DNA of 64,000 bases. Source: Xanthostigma xanthostigma (taxonomy: Eukaryota; Arthropoda; Insecta; Raphidioptera; Raphidiidae). Under the pieces are notes generated by a model. That model made no database searches. It saw only the letters and a list, made by a program, of their open reading frames with translations, and had not been told where the DNA came from. Positions 23,280 through 34,560 of this stretch are shown here, piece after piece (the stretch's first letter is position 1; each line of letters opens with the position of its first letter). Location: positions 36,178,001 to 36,242,000 of the forward strand of contig OY754466.1 of the NCBI GenBank assembly GCA_963575645.1, given 5' to 3'. The translations under genes and the position numbers were made by a program.

Positions 23280-23511
23280 AATGTATTAATTTTTATATTT
23301 TTTGTTAATATATTTGTCTGAAAAATTGGTCAATAATTTTATTTATTGAAGAATATCATCCCTTTACAACCGGCGAAACTTCTTTTGTTTTATGTTGTAT
23401 GAATTGTATATTCTAATTATTTATATCTTAACTATTATCGTATTGAAATTTTGTAGGCATATTTCACATAATATTGCGAACATTTTTAAGCAAAAAAAAA
23501 AAATAATACAT

Positions 23512-25427
23512 CCCAGATAGACAAGTATGAGACTCATGGGTATGATGAAAATGAATTATCCAAATTTTACAGAATATTGAACGTATTTTATTTGACGAAA
23601 TTAGTATATGAGAGATTTAGATCAAATTGACATCATCAGAAACGTGTAATGTAAGCACCGAAAATGTAGAAAAGTATTGAATGAATAGTGTATCAACAAT
23701 GTGACAATTTTTTGGGTCATTTAATTAAGACAACATTCATAATTGAATTTGAAGCATTTATGATACATCTGATGATGGAAAAATGCAGCTAATTGTGAAT
23801 GCATCCGATGCATAGTTTTTGTAAACATAATGTGACATTCGCATGAACTAAGTTGATTAGATCAACATTGTTGATTTTGATTGCAGCAACTTTGATACAT
23901 CTCATGACGACAATATGTAACTAATATTAGATACATAAAATATATTATATTTTGCATCCAATGTGTGACATTCCGTGTATTCATTTAATGTAAACAATGG
24001 GACAATGGTGTCGACTCCATTCATGATTATAAATTCAATACAAAAATATACCACTACTATTTTCTCTTACTCTTATCTTATTTTGACCAATTAAAATGCA
24101 TCCCCTACCAAGAAATAAAATTTTTCTAAGAATTTCGACCAAGAAAATATATTTGAGCGTCAGTTTGCTGTAAGCTTTAACGAGTTTTGCTGTCCAGAGC
24201 TCTATCGTGGTGCGAGTTATTATATAATAATTATAATTATGTATGTAAGAACATTCGTGTGATTACACCAGATGACCAGTGAATTTAAGCGAGACATTAT
24301 AAATTAAAAATGCGGACCAAATTGTCTAAAAAAAGAAAATTTTTGGGGACAAAAATGATGAAAGTATTCATGAGTAAGTATGGCTTCTTATTTGTCGAAG
24401 AAAGATATTATGTTTAATAAGATTTAACAAGTTATTATAGTATTCCACTAGATTTCTTATATTTTATCTTTATTACAGGCGCAGCAAAAAGAACAAATTT
24501 ACATTAGCTGAATTCGCGACTGATTTCACGGAAGTATTACACACGTTTAAGCAAATGTCCAAGAATGCAAAAAAGAAGAGAACGTTGATTAATCAAAGAC
24601 AAGAAGAAACTTCGTATTTGTTGTGAGATGATGAGGAACATAATTAAATATAAGTTTTTCAAGCAACGATATGTTAAAATATACGCAATACACTTTAATC
24701 ATTATATTTTTACTGTAATTGTCTCACTTTGTATTTAATTAAAAAAATAAAATCAAACGTCAGCTGAATAAAACTTTTGTATATTTTATTATTTATCTGT
24801 GTGTATTCATCTATGATTATCATATTGTGATCATTTCATGACAACATAAGAAAATTTCAAAATTCCTAAAAATATTCATGGAAATGAGTATATTTTTAGG
24901 AGTTTTGAAATTTTCTTATGTTGTCATGGTATGCTCACAATATGAAGCAAATATGAGTCAACGATATTCATCACAGAAATATGCAAATTTGAAGTAATAT
25001 TTAATCTTTTTAACACCATCATAGAATGTTCGTAATATGAAGCAAATATGAGTCAACGATATTCATCATTAAAATAAGCAAATTTGAAGTAATTTTCAAT
25101 CTTTCTAACACCGTCATAGAATGTACATAATATGAAGCAAATATGAGTCAACGATATTCATCATAGGAATAAGTATATTTTGTAGGAATGTTGAATCTTT
25201 CAAATATTATCATGATCTACTGTTAATATGAAGACAACTTTTAGTTGAAGATTATTAGTATCCATTTGATTCAATATTTCTACAATATATACTCAACGAA
25301 TTCTGTCATGATTTTCATTCACTATGAGCTCACACAGGCACTCATAATAGGTCCATGGTGAGTTCATTTCATGTATCAAAAATGATCTAAATTTGCAGTA
25401 AATTTGCTGTAAACCTGTCTATCTGGG
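23512..25427 (+). mobile_element. 1,916-bp transposon T1, copy 2
   Basis: Inverted twin of 12228-14143. The target dinucleotide AT is duplicated at 23510-23511 and 25428-25429. Flanks differ from copy 1, so this is a separate insertion and not a segmental duplication. The GAAGCAAATATGAGTCAACG unit recurs at about 24943, 25037 and 25133. A hairpin around 24838-24930 is built on ATGACAACATAAGAAAATTT. Confidence 0.82.
24330..24626 (+). CDS. small two-exon reading frame in T1 copy 2 (unknown protein)
   Basis: Exon 1 segment 24330-24373 is open (KKKIFGDKNDESIHE). Donor GTAAGT is at 24374. Intron is 24374-24478 (105 bp) with acceptor TTTATTACAG. Exon 2 is 24479-24626 with a TGA stop. Splicing joins GA+G and gives a C-terminus beginning RSKKNKFTLAEF, followed by a lysine-rich stretch (KNAKKKR) and ending TSYLL. 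No in-frame ATG lies upstream; TAA at 24327 closes the frame. An alternative ATG at 24310 is in another phase and yields only about 30-36 residues. No family recognised. Confidence 0.4.
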
Positions 25428-25429
25428 AT

Positions 25430-27813
25430 ATTTTTCCTTCTGAAAATTTGCTAAGTGTGAATAATAAGAATTTGATGTACGTTTTGCATTTCAACCGATG
25501 ATTATTGACACAGTGCAGCTATTTGTATGCATTCCATACAATTTGTTTCTTTCAAATCTTATATAATACAAATACTTATCATGCGTATACAACATACATA
25601 TATATTGTGATTGTGTGTCGTACACACACACTAACGCAATTACTCAGGTTATACGTGTGACGGGATGCTCTGACTGTCGAACCAATAGGTACATACATAA
25701 AAAATATTGTAATAGCTGCAATTTGCAAATAAAAAAATAGTCTGCTTTTAGTATTTTACCATTTTAACTTTGCGAGTGGGCAACGGTACTAATTTAGGTT
25801 AAAATTTAATTTTCAAAATTTTACAATATTTTTCGGTTTGAAGCTCAAAAAGATATTGTTCATCTGTACGGTCTGTTAGTTTTATTTGGGCGTTATGCTT
25901 TCACGATACTACTAAATAACAGTTGTGGCAGTATTCGCATTGCACTCATTAGGGTCCCAAAGAAATTTACATTGCAAAAAGAAATGGAAGGGTCTTTTGA
26001 GATCATCTTTGATACAAGATCCCGGGCATGCGCCTTTGCTAGTAGGCAACTCACTTATTAAAAAGAAATATTACCTTATCAGTATCTATCACGTCATAAT
26101 TTGTAACATTTCCATTCGTTTGTTCAACAATTACGTCTCCGTCAATTTCCTAAGCTGTATTTAGATAAACCGCCTCGTTCTGGATTTCAATTTCTATATT
26201 ATTTTAGAAACAGAAGCAAAGTTTTGAACTATTACATTTTCAAATAATTATTTTTTTTTATTATAAAGAAGATTTTTTCATGTTTGCTATTTTTTTCTGA
26301 GAAAACCTTCCCTCGCTTTCCGAGGAACCCATAACCTGAGTCGTTTTTTATATCCCCGCCTGTAATCCTTCTCAATAGTATTCTCAGAGCGTTCCATAAT
26401 ACGTAGGTACTAATGCACAGAGATTTTTACTTCAATAATATGATCGTTTTCGATTGCCTATCTAAGTACTAAATAAAATCATATTTCACGGCTTTACCCT
26501 ATATCATAAGTCCATTTGTGTTGCGAAATGAGACGAGGCGATGTTGGAGAGAGACATCGCAATAAAAGTTTACGCCCAAAATTTACGTTTTTGGTACCTC
26601 GTCTCTCACCGCGGAACCCCTGAGAAACTTTAGGAAAGTGATCCAACAGCGTTAACTAATCCGCGACAAATATAGCCGTAAAGAGTAGTTTTGTAATGAA
26701 ATATAATAAACACCAAAAAACACTTCGCGAACTTAATTATTGTACATAACACCTAAAAAATTAAACATGTACCAAACAAAGAAATATAAGCCCGTTCATT
26801 ATGAATGTAACAAAATATTACATTATACTTATTATACTTTTATTATATTATAGTAGACTCTGGATACAATATTTTGATAGGTTGATAGATTAAAATAATT
26901 TTATGGTGCGTTCAGTTTAATGTTTTTATGATGCCGCAACGTAAAAAATGCATAAGAAAATAGTAAAAGTACCTTAGTATTCACAAAATACTAAGATACC
27001 AAAAGAATGTAGTACCTATCTAAATACAAGATACAAAATGCTAGATTGAAAAACGAAGGTTACAAACAAACAAACATACATACACACGCATACATACATA
27101 CATACATGCATACATACAAACTTACAAGTGAAGTTAATATAAAGCGTGTAAAAAGTATTTCAGATACAAGATAAAAATACGTATTTTGTATCTTGTATCT
27201 GTATTTGAAATACTTGTATGTAAGATAAGTTTCATCTCTGTTGACACCAGTGGTTGGTAGCTTTTGAAGCTGTTTGATGCCACATTAAATCGATCGGGCC
27301 GCATTTACATACATATTACATGCATAGAGCTATGCATAGTACAATGCAAATTGCTGGCTGTGCAACAAGTGGGCGTTTGTTCATTTTTTTTTAATGCTTG
27401 AGCAGCCGGCAATCCATTCATGAGAAATTGTTTTTTTTTTACTATCAAAGATGTTATACGCAAGCAGATAAAATTTAATATAGATCGTTCTTATTCAAGT
27501 TTATTGACATTGCTTATTATATAAATTATTCAGTTGTTTGACTAAGCAATTATCACTTAGCAGTACAGGCGGGATCTCGGGGTAATCCCCCCAAAGCTAA
27601 AAAGAAAACTCGAAAATGTTGATTTGCGTTTTTACTTTTAGCCTTTACAAGGCACAGAAGCTATGAAAAAGTCAAGACACAAAAATAATAAAATAACCAG
27701 AAGAATAACTCGAAAGCTTTGCTTTTTATGTGACTACCGGTGGATTCGTGACCTTGACTCCAAGTAAAAAGTGAAACTGCATTGCTTTTTCATATAGGCA
27801 TGCCTAATCTATA
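25430..27813. other. unrecognised sequence with repeat fragments and a microsatellite
   Basis: 25757-25920 is a fragment of repeat R2 (TTTTACCATTTTAACTTTGC...). 26528-26620 has an imperfect GAGACGAGG/CCTCGTCTC inverted pair. 27061-27125 is a (CATA)n/(CAAA)n microsatellite. No exon is supported. Confidence 0.45.
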
Positions 27814-28544
27814 TCTATACTAATATATAAAGCTGAAGAGTATGTTTGTTTGGTTGAACGCGCTAATCTCAGAAACTACTGGTTCGAATTGAAAACATTT
27901 TTTTTTTGTTGGATAGCCCATTTATCGAGGAAGGCTATAGGCTATATAATAATACGCTACGACCAATTGGAGCGGAACATCAATGAAAAATGTTAGAAGA
28001 TATATCTCAAAGTTAGTCCGTTCGACAAATATTATAAGCTGAAATACTTTAACTAAATATTGCAATATTAGCGCGCCAAGTTTACAAGCCAGGATAGCTC
28101 AATCGGTAGAGCGTAAGATTCTTAATGCCAGGGTCTAGGGTTCAAGCTTCAAACCGGCGAATATATTTCTATTTTTTTAAAATTATTTTCTACATTGGTA
28201 ACTTCTAAGGCTTACAGTTCAATTTTTTAAAATTTTATTACGACTAATTAAAATTAAATAAATTTAATTAATATAGCTCATTTGAAAACTGTTACAACTA
28301 TAATATAAAAATAATTTTCCTACAGTGTTTTTAATTAAATATTTATTATAATAAAAGAAATTTATTACTTAAACAAGTATAAATACTGCTTTTTAACGAC
28401 AAAAACTTTTGAACGGTAACGTCGATCATTATGAAGTTTGGACACAACATTCATCTCGGTAAACTAAGATGAATGTGCGTACTCAAGTCCCTTCCTTCCT
28501 CATTCTTTCTTTTGCACCCGGCTGAAACCGCGCGGGACCGCTAG
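27814..28544 (+). mobile_element. non-autonomous Helitron, complete ends
   Basis: 5' TCTATACTAATATATAAAGC is preceded by A, and the 3' end GCGCGGGACCGCTAG is followed by T, matching the Helitron rule of TC...CTRR inserted between A and T. The body contains GGATAGCCCATTTATCGAGG, and a tRNA-like sequence at 28088-28160. No Rep/helicase. Confidence 0.75.
28088..28160 (+). pseudogene. tRNA-Lys-like pseudogene inside a Helitron
   Basis: 73 nt with A-box TAGCTCAATCGG, the anticodon-loop segment GATTCTTAATG (anticodon CTT, lysine) and B-box GGTTCAAGCTT. Acceptor (GCCAGGA against ACCGGCG) and T-stem pairing are damaged, so it is unlikely to be functional. It is probably a captured or fused tRNA. Confidence 0.7.
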
Positions 28545-28545
28545 T

Positions 28546-28905
28546 TATGTATAAATCTCGTGTCACGATGTTCATCCTAGCTAATCTCCAATACCACTGA
28601 ACCGATTTAATGATATTTTGTAAATATGTCGTGCTTGGTTCAACTTAAACTATAGGATAGTTTTTATTAAATATTTTGTACAACATTACGGTGTTTTGTC
28701 AAAGAAAACTGTTTTAGTAGAATGTAGCAACATCCGATAGAATGTACTCAAAGTTATTAGTTGAGAAGCAAATCTGGTAGAATTTGCTTACAGCTATTAG
28801 TTCAGACATTTCTGCGCTGTGGTCGTTTTCATTATATTTTGCAGAATTTTCTGATAACACAAATTATATCTATCGCACTCGGGTGAAACCGGGCCGGGCC
28901 GCTAG
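28546..28905 (+). mobile_element. Helitron-like element, family H1
   Basis: Directly abuts the preceding Helitron. It starts near ATAAATCTCGTGTCACG and ends GGGCCGGGCCGCTAG followed by T. Same family as 3046-3474 and 31341-31612. Confidence 0.65.
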
Positions 28906-28975
28906 TAAATTTATATATTTACGACTTTGTTTAAAAAAAATTTGAAAAGAAGTTTGACCCTGCAGGCCATCCCTG

Positions 28976-30057
28976 TAACTTCCCGCTATTTTCGAGTTCA
29001 AAACGCTCAAAAATATATAAAATATAGCAAGAAGTTTATTTTTTTGCTCTTCGAGCTCAAAAAAAAAACACTTTGTTACGAAATTTTTGTTTACGATATC
29101 TCATGAACAAATGAACCGATTTTGACGCAATTTGCGGCAGTCGACGCAATTTTTTAACCTAAAAAAGTAATTTATTACAGAAAAATCGATCTTATAGGAA
29201 TTTTACGAGCAATTTAAAAAAAACATTTTTTTGCAAATTTTTCGTTCACGATATCTCGTGAACAAATAAGCCGATTTTGATGCGGTTTGCGGCGATCGAC
29301 GCAGTTTTTTAACTTAAGAAAGTAAATTATTACAAAACAATCGATTTGATAAGAATTTTACGAGTAATTATAAAAAATAACTTTTTTCCTAATTTTTCGT
29401 TCACGTTATCTCATGAACAAATGAACCAATTTTGATCTGGTTTGCGGCGATCGACGCAGTTTTTTTAGCCTAAGAAAGTAATTTATTACAAAAAAATCGA
29501 TTTGATAACAATTTTAAGAGTCATTTTAAAAAAACACTTTTTTACGATTTTTTCGTTCACGGTATCTCGTGAACAAATGAACCGATTTTGATGCGCTTTG
29601 CGGAAATTGACGTAGTTTGTTAAGGAGAAGAGCTGATTAGATTTTGGAATTAATCGGCTTAGTAGTTTAGAAAATATTTTACAAAAACAAATTTTTAAAA
29701 AATTTTGAAACTTGTTTTTTTAAGATTTCTCAAATTTTTTTGGGCCGAATCGTTTCAAATTTTCAGGAAGTCTAAGTTCACCAAGATCACGTCAGATACC
29801 GCAAACCGCGTTTCAGTCGGACACTCCGTTCAAAAGATATAAAAGGTTTACATACATACACACACACACACACACCCCCACACACCATCACACACCCCTA
29901 CAGCCCTACGGACATCATCGCCAAAATAGTTTCAGTAGCTTCCTAGGACCTCAAAACGTCGAGATCTGGCGAAAACTCGATTTTCGAAAATCGGGGTGAA
30001 AACAATAACTTCCCGATTTTTGAAAAAAAATTTTTTTTTTTTTTAAAGCGGGAAGTT
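28976..30057. mobile_element. element with AACTTCCCGC ends and a tandem array
   Basis: Ends are TAACTTCCCGCT (28976) and AGCGGGAAGTTA (to 30057). Inside are four roughly 156-bp tandem units, each with TATCTCRTGAACAAATRARCC at about 29096, 29253, 29406 and 29562. A (CA)n tract lies at about 29853-29875, followed by a GGACCTCAAAACGTCGAGAT block. No coding capacity. Confidence 0.7.
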
Positions 30058-30922
30058 AAAAATATTCCTTGTTATCATAGCAAGCCCAATTTTAAAATGA
30101 AATAAAACAAATAACTAGATAAAATGTCTTTTGAACCCAACGCGTAAGAAACAATTCGCTGTAAATATTCCAACACTCGAGACGGTACAGCACTGGCCTT
30201 TTCTGAATAGAATCGAGCACCGAGGTCACAAGAATAAGTAAAGCGCGTATAATAAAGAGTAATACATTTGGTTATTTATTTATTCTTGTAGTTAAGACTC
30301 AATAAACAATATCGTTGGCAAAAAAATCTAGAAATGATTGCAAGGCAAAATTGTAAAAAAATCAGAAGCTAAAATGGGAGTTCAAAATTTTAATTTTTAA
30401 ACTCTTTATACCTTCTAAAAGTTATAACGGTCAGTACGTTTTTTTAAGTACATACATGTGGTGCATGTAAATCTAAAAATAGAAAAAATACGTTTGCATA
30501 GCTATGATTTATCGCATAAAAATTCCCTGTAATTTAAAGGATGTTGTATATCCGTAGACTTGTACGTTTATATATGTTACAGTAAAAAAGAAAATTTAGT
30601 AAATAGTAACATGAATGTTTATGATAGTCTGCCAGGCCCGGGAATTTCCAAGTCATTGACTAATTGTTAAAAATTAAAAAAATAAGTGATTCAAATTTGC
30701 ATTCGTAGTTTTTATTTCTTGTGGGGATAGATGGCCGAACGTCTCTAAAATGCCTGGGTCGATTTCAGGTCCCAGTCCGAGCCTGCTGTCAATTAATAGT
30801 CCATTTTTGCGTTTGCTGGCGGGCCGCACATACCTACATCTACAGCGGGTCTTAGCCAATCCACCGTTTTATACATACTACTAAAAATATTTTCGACTTT
30901 TTTTTCGGATCCGTGGATTCCA
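30058..30922. other. unrecognised sequence
   Basis: No gene supported. Confidence 0.45.
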
Positions 30923-30930
30923 CGTTTTTC

Positions 30931-31034
30931 GGCATCCATCTGAAATGTAACAATGAAGGATGAGTGACAGAAATGCTCCATCTCTCTCACTCATCTTTCA
31001 TTGTTACATTTCATATCATTTATATGCCGTTGAT
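30931..31034. other. compact hairpin, pre-miRNA-sized
   Basis: TGAAATGTAACAATGAAGGA (from 30941) pairs with TCTTTCATTGTTACATTTCA (to 31013) in a stem of about 27 bp with one G-U and an 18-nt loop. Outer CGGCAT/ATGCCG (30931 / 31034) may extend it. It could be a microRNA precursor or a small MITE; no TSD seen. Confidence 0.45.
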
Positions 31035-31093
31035 CGCAAGTCAGTACAAGGTAAAATAAGTTTTTTCGTAACTCAATTACATTTACAAATAAT

Positions 31094-31307
31094 AAGGCCT
31101 AGCACACATGAAGAGCGTTCAACGCGCGTTGGCCCAACGCGCGTTTACAACTTCTATACAATTGTATATAACTGTTTACATGATAACGCGCGTTCAACGC
31201 GCCACCAACGCGCGTTATCATGTAAACAGTTATATACAATTGTATAGAAACTGTAAACGCGCGTTGGGCTAACGCGCTTTGAACGCCTCTCATATAAACT
31301 AGGCCTT
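31094..31307. mobile_element. palindromic MITE with AAGGCCTAG ends
   Basis: AAGGCCTAGCACACATGA...CGCGCGTT arms mirror to the right end ...AAACTAGGCCTT, with inner GTTTACATGATAACGCGCG/CGCGTTATCATGTAAAC. The open frames on both strands here are mirror translations of this palindrome. Confidence 0.8.
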
Positions 31308-31340
31308 AGTGTACAAATAATTGTGTAAGAACCTTATGGC

Positions 31341-31612
31341 AAATCTATATAGGTACTATATAAAATTCCCGTGTCACAATTTTGGCCGCGGTAATCTCCG
31401 AAACCACTGAACAGATTTTAATGAAATGTTGTAAATGTGTCTTGCTTGGTGCAACTTGGGCTATAGGATAGTTTTTATTAAATTTTTTGTACAAAATTAC
31501 GGTATTTTCTCAAAAAACCTTTTTTAGTAACACGTAACGACATCTGTTCTATCAGAAATCAGTTTTGTTTGCTTCTGAACTATTAGTTCAGAAACGGGAC
31601 GGACCGCTATTA
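31341..31612 (+). mobile_element. Helitron-like element, family H1
   Basis: TTCCCGTGTCACAATTTTGG start; ends GGGACGGACCGCTATT (decayed CTAGT). Related to 3046-3474 and 28546-28905. Confidence 0.6.
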
Positions 31613-32334
31613 TATTATAAAGTGCTAAAATTTGTAAATGTGGATCAGGGATGTTGCGGATGCAGATTTTTTCACATCCGCGGATGCGGACGCGGATTTT
31701 AGGAGGCTGACATCCGCGGATGCAGATGCGGATGCGGATCTGTACAAAAAAAACTTAAGTGTGGGTAAAAAAAAATAAAAAGACAATAATCCTTATCCTA
31801 TCTATACTTAATAATAAACTAGTGAGTAAATTACCTACTATTACTGATTATAATTAATTATTTTAGTAATTAAATTTGAATAGTGGAGCATTATATTTAA
31901 TAAAAAGAAGGATAGCCGCCTTTTTGAGCTCCAGTCTGTTTCGCAAGGGTTCGTATATTAATCCTGGGCTACCTACTAAATAACTGTTCACTTGGAACAT
32001 TTTCTTTCTTGTCGCAACTTGCTACACATCCGCATTCGCATCAGCTCCGCATCGATTTATGCGGATGCGGATGCGGATGTCTAAACCGATGCGAATGTTC
32101 CGCATATGCGGATGCGAATATTCGCAACATCCCTGGTGTGGATGTAGGAGGCAATCTCCGAAACTAGATACTCAATATCCGATTTCAATTTTTTTTTCAC
32201 CAATATTTAGACTGGACCTTCAGGATGGATACAGGCTATATCGCGTTTAAATAAAAGCGCTTTTCGTGGAGACCAATTTTGCGAAAAAACAGCGACATTC
32301 TACAAACTCGGGCGAAGCCGAACCGGACCGCTAG
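31612..32334 (+). mobile_element. Helitron-like element, family H2, split by a hAT MITE
   Basis: The body GGCAATCTCCGAAACTAGAT...GGAGACCAATTTTGCGAAAA ends in CCGAACCGGACCGCTAG followed by T. It shares this body with 49628-50329 and, in reverse, 46545-46790. The 31646-32135 hAT element interrupts it. Confidence 0.65.
31646..32135. mobile_element. hAT-like MITE with GGATGC repeats
   Basis: CAGGGATGTTGCGGATGC and (reverse complement) CAGGGATGTTGCGAATA ends. 8-bp flanks are ATGTGGAT / GTGTGGAT (7 of 8). GCGGATGCGGATG repeats lie near both ends, analogous to the GGATAC repeats of 1341-1885. Nested within a Helitron. Confidence 0.82.
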
Positions 32335-33911
32335 TACACTTATAATTAGCAAATATGAATGACTATATCACAATGTGATCGTAGCGTGTAACTGCAGTCT
32401 TTACAGAATGGTTTAGCAACCTGTACTTATTGTAGTAAGATTACACATTGTTGTAACGGTTAAACTTTGTATGATAAGTCTTATCGCTAGATATATGTAT
32501 TTAGTTCATAATATTTTGACGTGATAACATAATCACCAAAGAGGTAAGGTCGCGCTTTTATTGTATTCATTGATGATTTGGAATTGGCGGTTAAGGTGAC
32601 GTTACGTTTTTGAACATTTTATCCTCGTAATCTTTGCAGGTATTTTTGTAGTCGCTGTTTCTATTTTATTCGTGGAAACTTATTTCGTTCATTTGCATTA
32701 AATTCGTACGGCCAATTTCTGTTACTTGTAACTTGAAACAATATTTAACGAATAACATTGTTATTAGTGTATTTGCCATAGCCCATATGGCACTTTTGGC
32801 GTCGGTCGGATGGCGGGACCTAGGGGCCGAACCAAAATTTCTCGACGTTTCATAGCCTCCAAAACACTTTGACAACATGTGTTGGAATCCACCACCACAC
32901 GAAGCCTATTTAAAATGGGCCCAACAGGGCCATTTTAAGGGTGGTATTTAGGGGTTTAAAATGTTTTTGGGCCCAAAAATACCGAAAAAATTCTCAGAAA
33001 CGTTTCAAATTTGAAATCTATCCCTTTCGTAATTATTATAATCTGCTGCTAAAATTTTAATAAAATCGACCAGACAGGACCGGACTTACAAATTTTATAA
33101 AAACATAAAATTGATATGGATTTACTTACTGAAGGGTACCTATAGGTATTATATAATTTTGTACAAATGTTGAATTGATAATATTGTTGAAATTAAGAAA
33201 AAAATATTATTTAAGCGGTGTATTAAGGGGATTTTTTTTAATTTTGTCCAAAAACAAAGTTAAGTTTATATTATAATAGAACCACACTGTCTATAATAGC
33301 AAATACACTAGGTATATTGTCGGCAGGGTTTCGCACTGAAACCCGAGTTTTTTTAGTACCTATAGAGTGATTCGGTGTTTCTTCTAGATGTGTTTTAATA
33401 ATTTCTACTCTTGATTTCAAACCTGTGGCGTGTGTGCGTAGATACGTAAAATATAGAAGTAAAACCTGGCACAAGTGTACCCCGTATCTGTAAGTTATGG
33501 TATTTGCCTCGCCAAAATTATATTTTTTCCTCAACAATTTGTTGCGTTTATAAGTATATGCGCATCTTGATTTGCAATTTTAGTGAAATTGGAATTAAAA
33601 CCGGCTGTGGTGAATTTCGGAGCGCATGACAGCGGAATCTATAGAACTTATGTGAGGTTCTTCCGAATAATTATAGAAAGATTTAGAGAAGAATAAAGGA
33701 AATAATAATCTTGACTAGATACTTCTGCGTCAATTTATTGAGTTTCCGTACGAAACATATTTTATTGTAGTGCTAACGGCTAGACAATAGGCATCCCAAC
33801 TAACAAAAATCAATAAATATTGATAATCAATTATTACCAATAATCAAGTCAACCATATGCTGCCCTCTTTGTTATGAATATTTTAACGAAGTAACTGCAT
33901 GCGTGTTTCAG
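32335..33911. other. presumed intron or upstream sequence
   Basis: No further exon could be supported. 33281-33345 (AATACACTAGGTATATTGTC, CGGCAGGGTTTCGCACTG) recurs in part near 40130 and 43340, so it is repeat-derived. Confidence 0.5.
33896..33911 (+). promoter_or_regulatory. 3' splice acceptor of the host exon
   Basis: CGTGTTTCAG ending at 33911, just before the open exon. A pyrimidine-rich stretch and a possible TAAC branch point (33889-33893) lie upstream. Confidence 0.65.
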
Positions 33912-34560
33912 GGACGGAATTATCCGAACAAGTATCGAACGATCAACCGAATGGTGGTGGCAATACATCGACCAATGAATGCAGCTACAGTCCCCAACAT
34001 CAACAGCAAAATGTGACTCAACAAGGTGATACTGGTGAAGAGGCGTGTCAATCACGTTCGGACACGCCTTTGGTGAGCATGTCAACGCCTATCAGTTGTT
34101 TGACGTACGTCGACCAGACAACAACTGACGATCACCACCAACAACACCACATAATTCACCAGACCAGTGATACTGATTATACAATAATGAGATCTGATCA
34201 CCATACTGCTGCAAGTGAATATCTGTTATTCCCATCTGCCAGGGAGTATTCACCACCTCCTGGTATCGACGGGGGTATAATTGCATTGAAGCGCGAAGAC
34301 GGTGTTGTCACCACGTCTCAATATCTGAATCTGGAAAGTGCATCACCGGAATCGAGTGTGTCATCGGCAGGTAGATCTCCGTCACCTGGTGGCATAGGGT
34401 CTCGGCTGCAAAACGCCTTGACACATTTGGACACTTTACCACCAGAAGCAAGAGACATGTACGGAATGGATGCCCACCAATTGACAACTCTCCAACACGG
34501 CGGGAGTTTCACCCATGAAGGAGTTGCACCTGTGCATTCGCCACCTGCCAACTTAGCCAA
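33912..34560 (+). CDS. internal coding exon, transcription-factor-like protein, gene unidentified
   Basis: 649 bp, open throughout, 2 nt + 215 codons + 2 nt. It is bounded by TTTCAG at 33911 and a consensus donor GTAAGT at 34561, so the reading frame continues in exons outside or elsewhere in the window. The translated segment is polar and low-complexity. It is Gln/Asn-rich at residues 7-37, has a His/Gln cluster DDHHQQHHIIHQ at 72-83, a SUMO-type LKRE at 125-128 and a Ser/Pro cluster SPESSVSSAGRSPSP at 144-158, and then a more ordered LQNALTHLDTLPPEARDMYG at 165-184. No zinc finger, homeodomain, helix-loop-helix or membrane segment is seen. Such composition is typical of activation regions of developmental transcription factors. 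An ATG lies 13 bp before the exon, but the acceptor makes an internal exon more likely. GC content and codon use are higher and more balanced than in the surroundings, as expected for real coding DNA. Confidence 0.85.

Larger units (their letters stand above)
22962..23346. mobile_element. palindromic hammerhead element, family HH1, copy 2
   Basis: Left AATAAATAAAATTATCGACC is mirrored at the right by GGTCAATAATTTTATTTATT. The arms are about 150 bp and the central 80 bp is unpaired. Each arm has a hammerhead core. It differs from copy 1 in the centre. Target duplication is unclear. Confidence 0.7.

Noticed and set aside
29090..29600. Four 156-bp units as a centromeric satellite
   Set aside because: Only four diverged units, enclosed by the AACTTCCCGC inverted ends of one element.
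33899..33911. ATG at 33899 as the start of the host protein
   Set aside because: A TTTCAG acceptor lies directly after it and the composition of the exon suggests an internal segment; a first-exon start here cannot be fully excluded.
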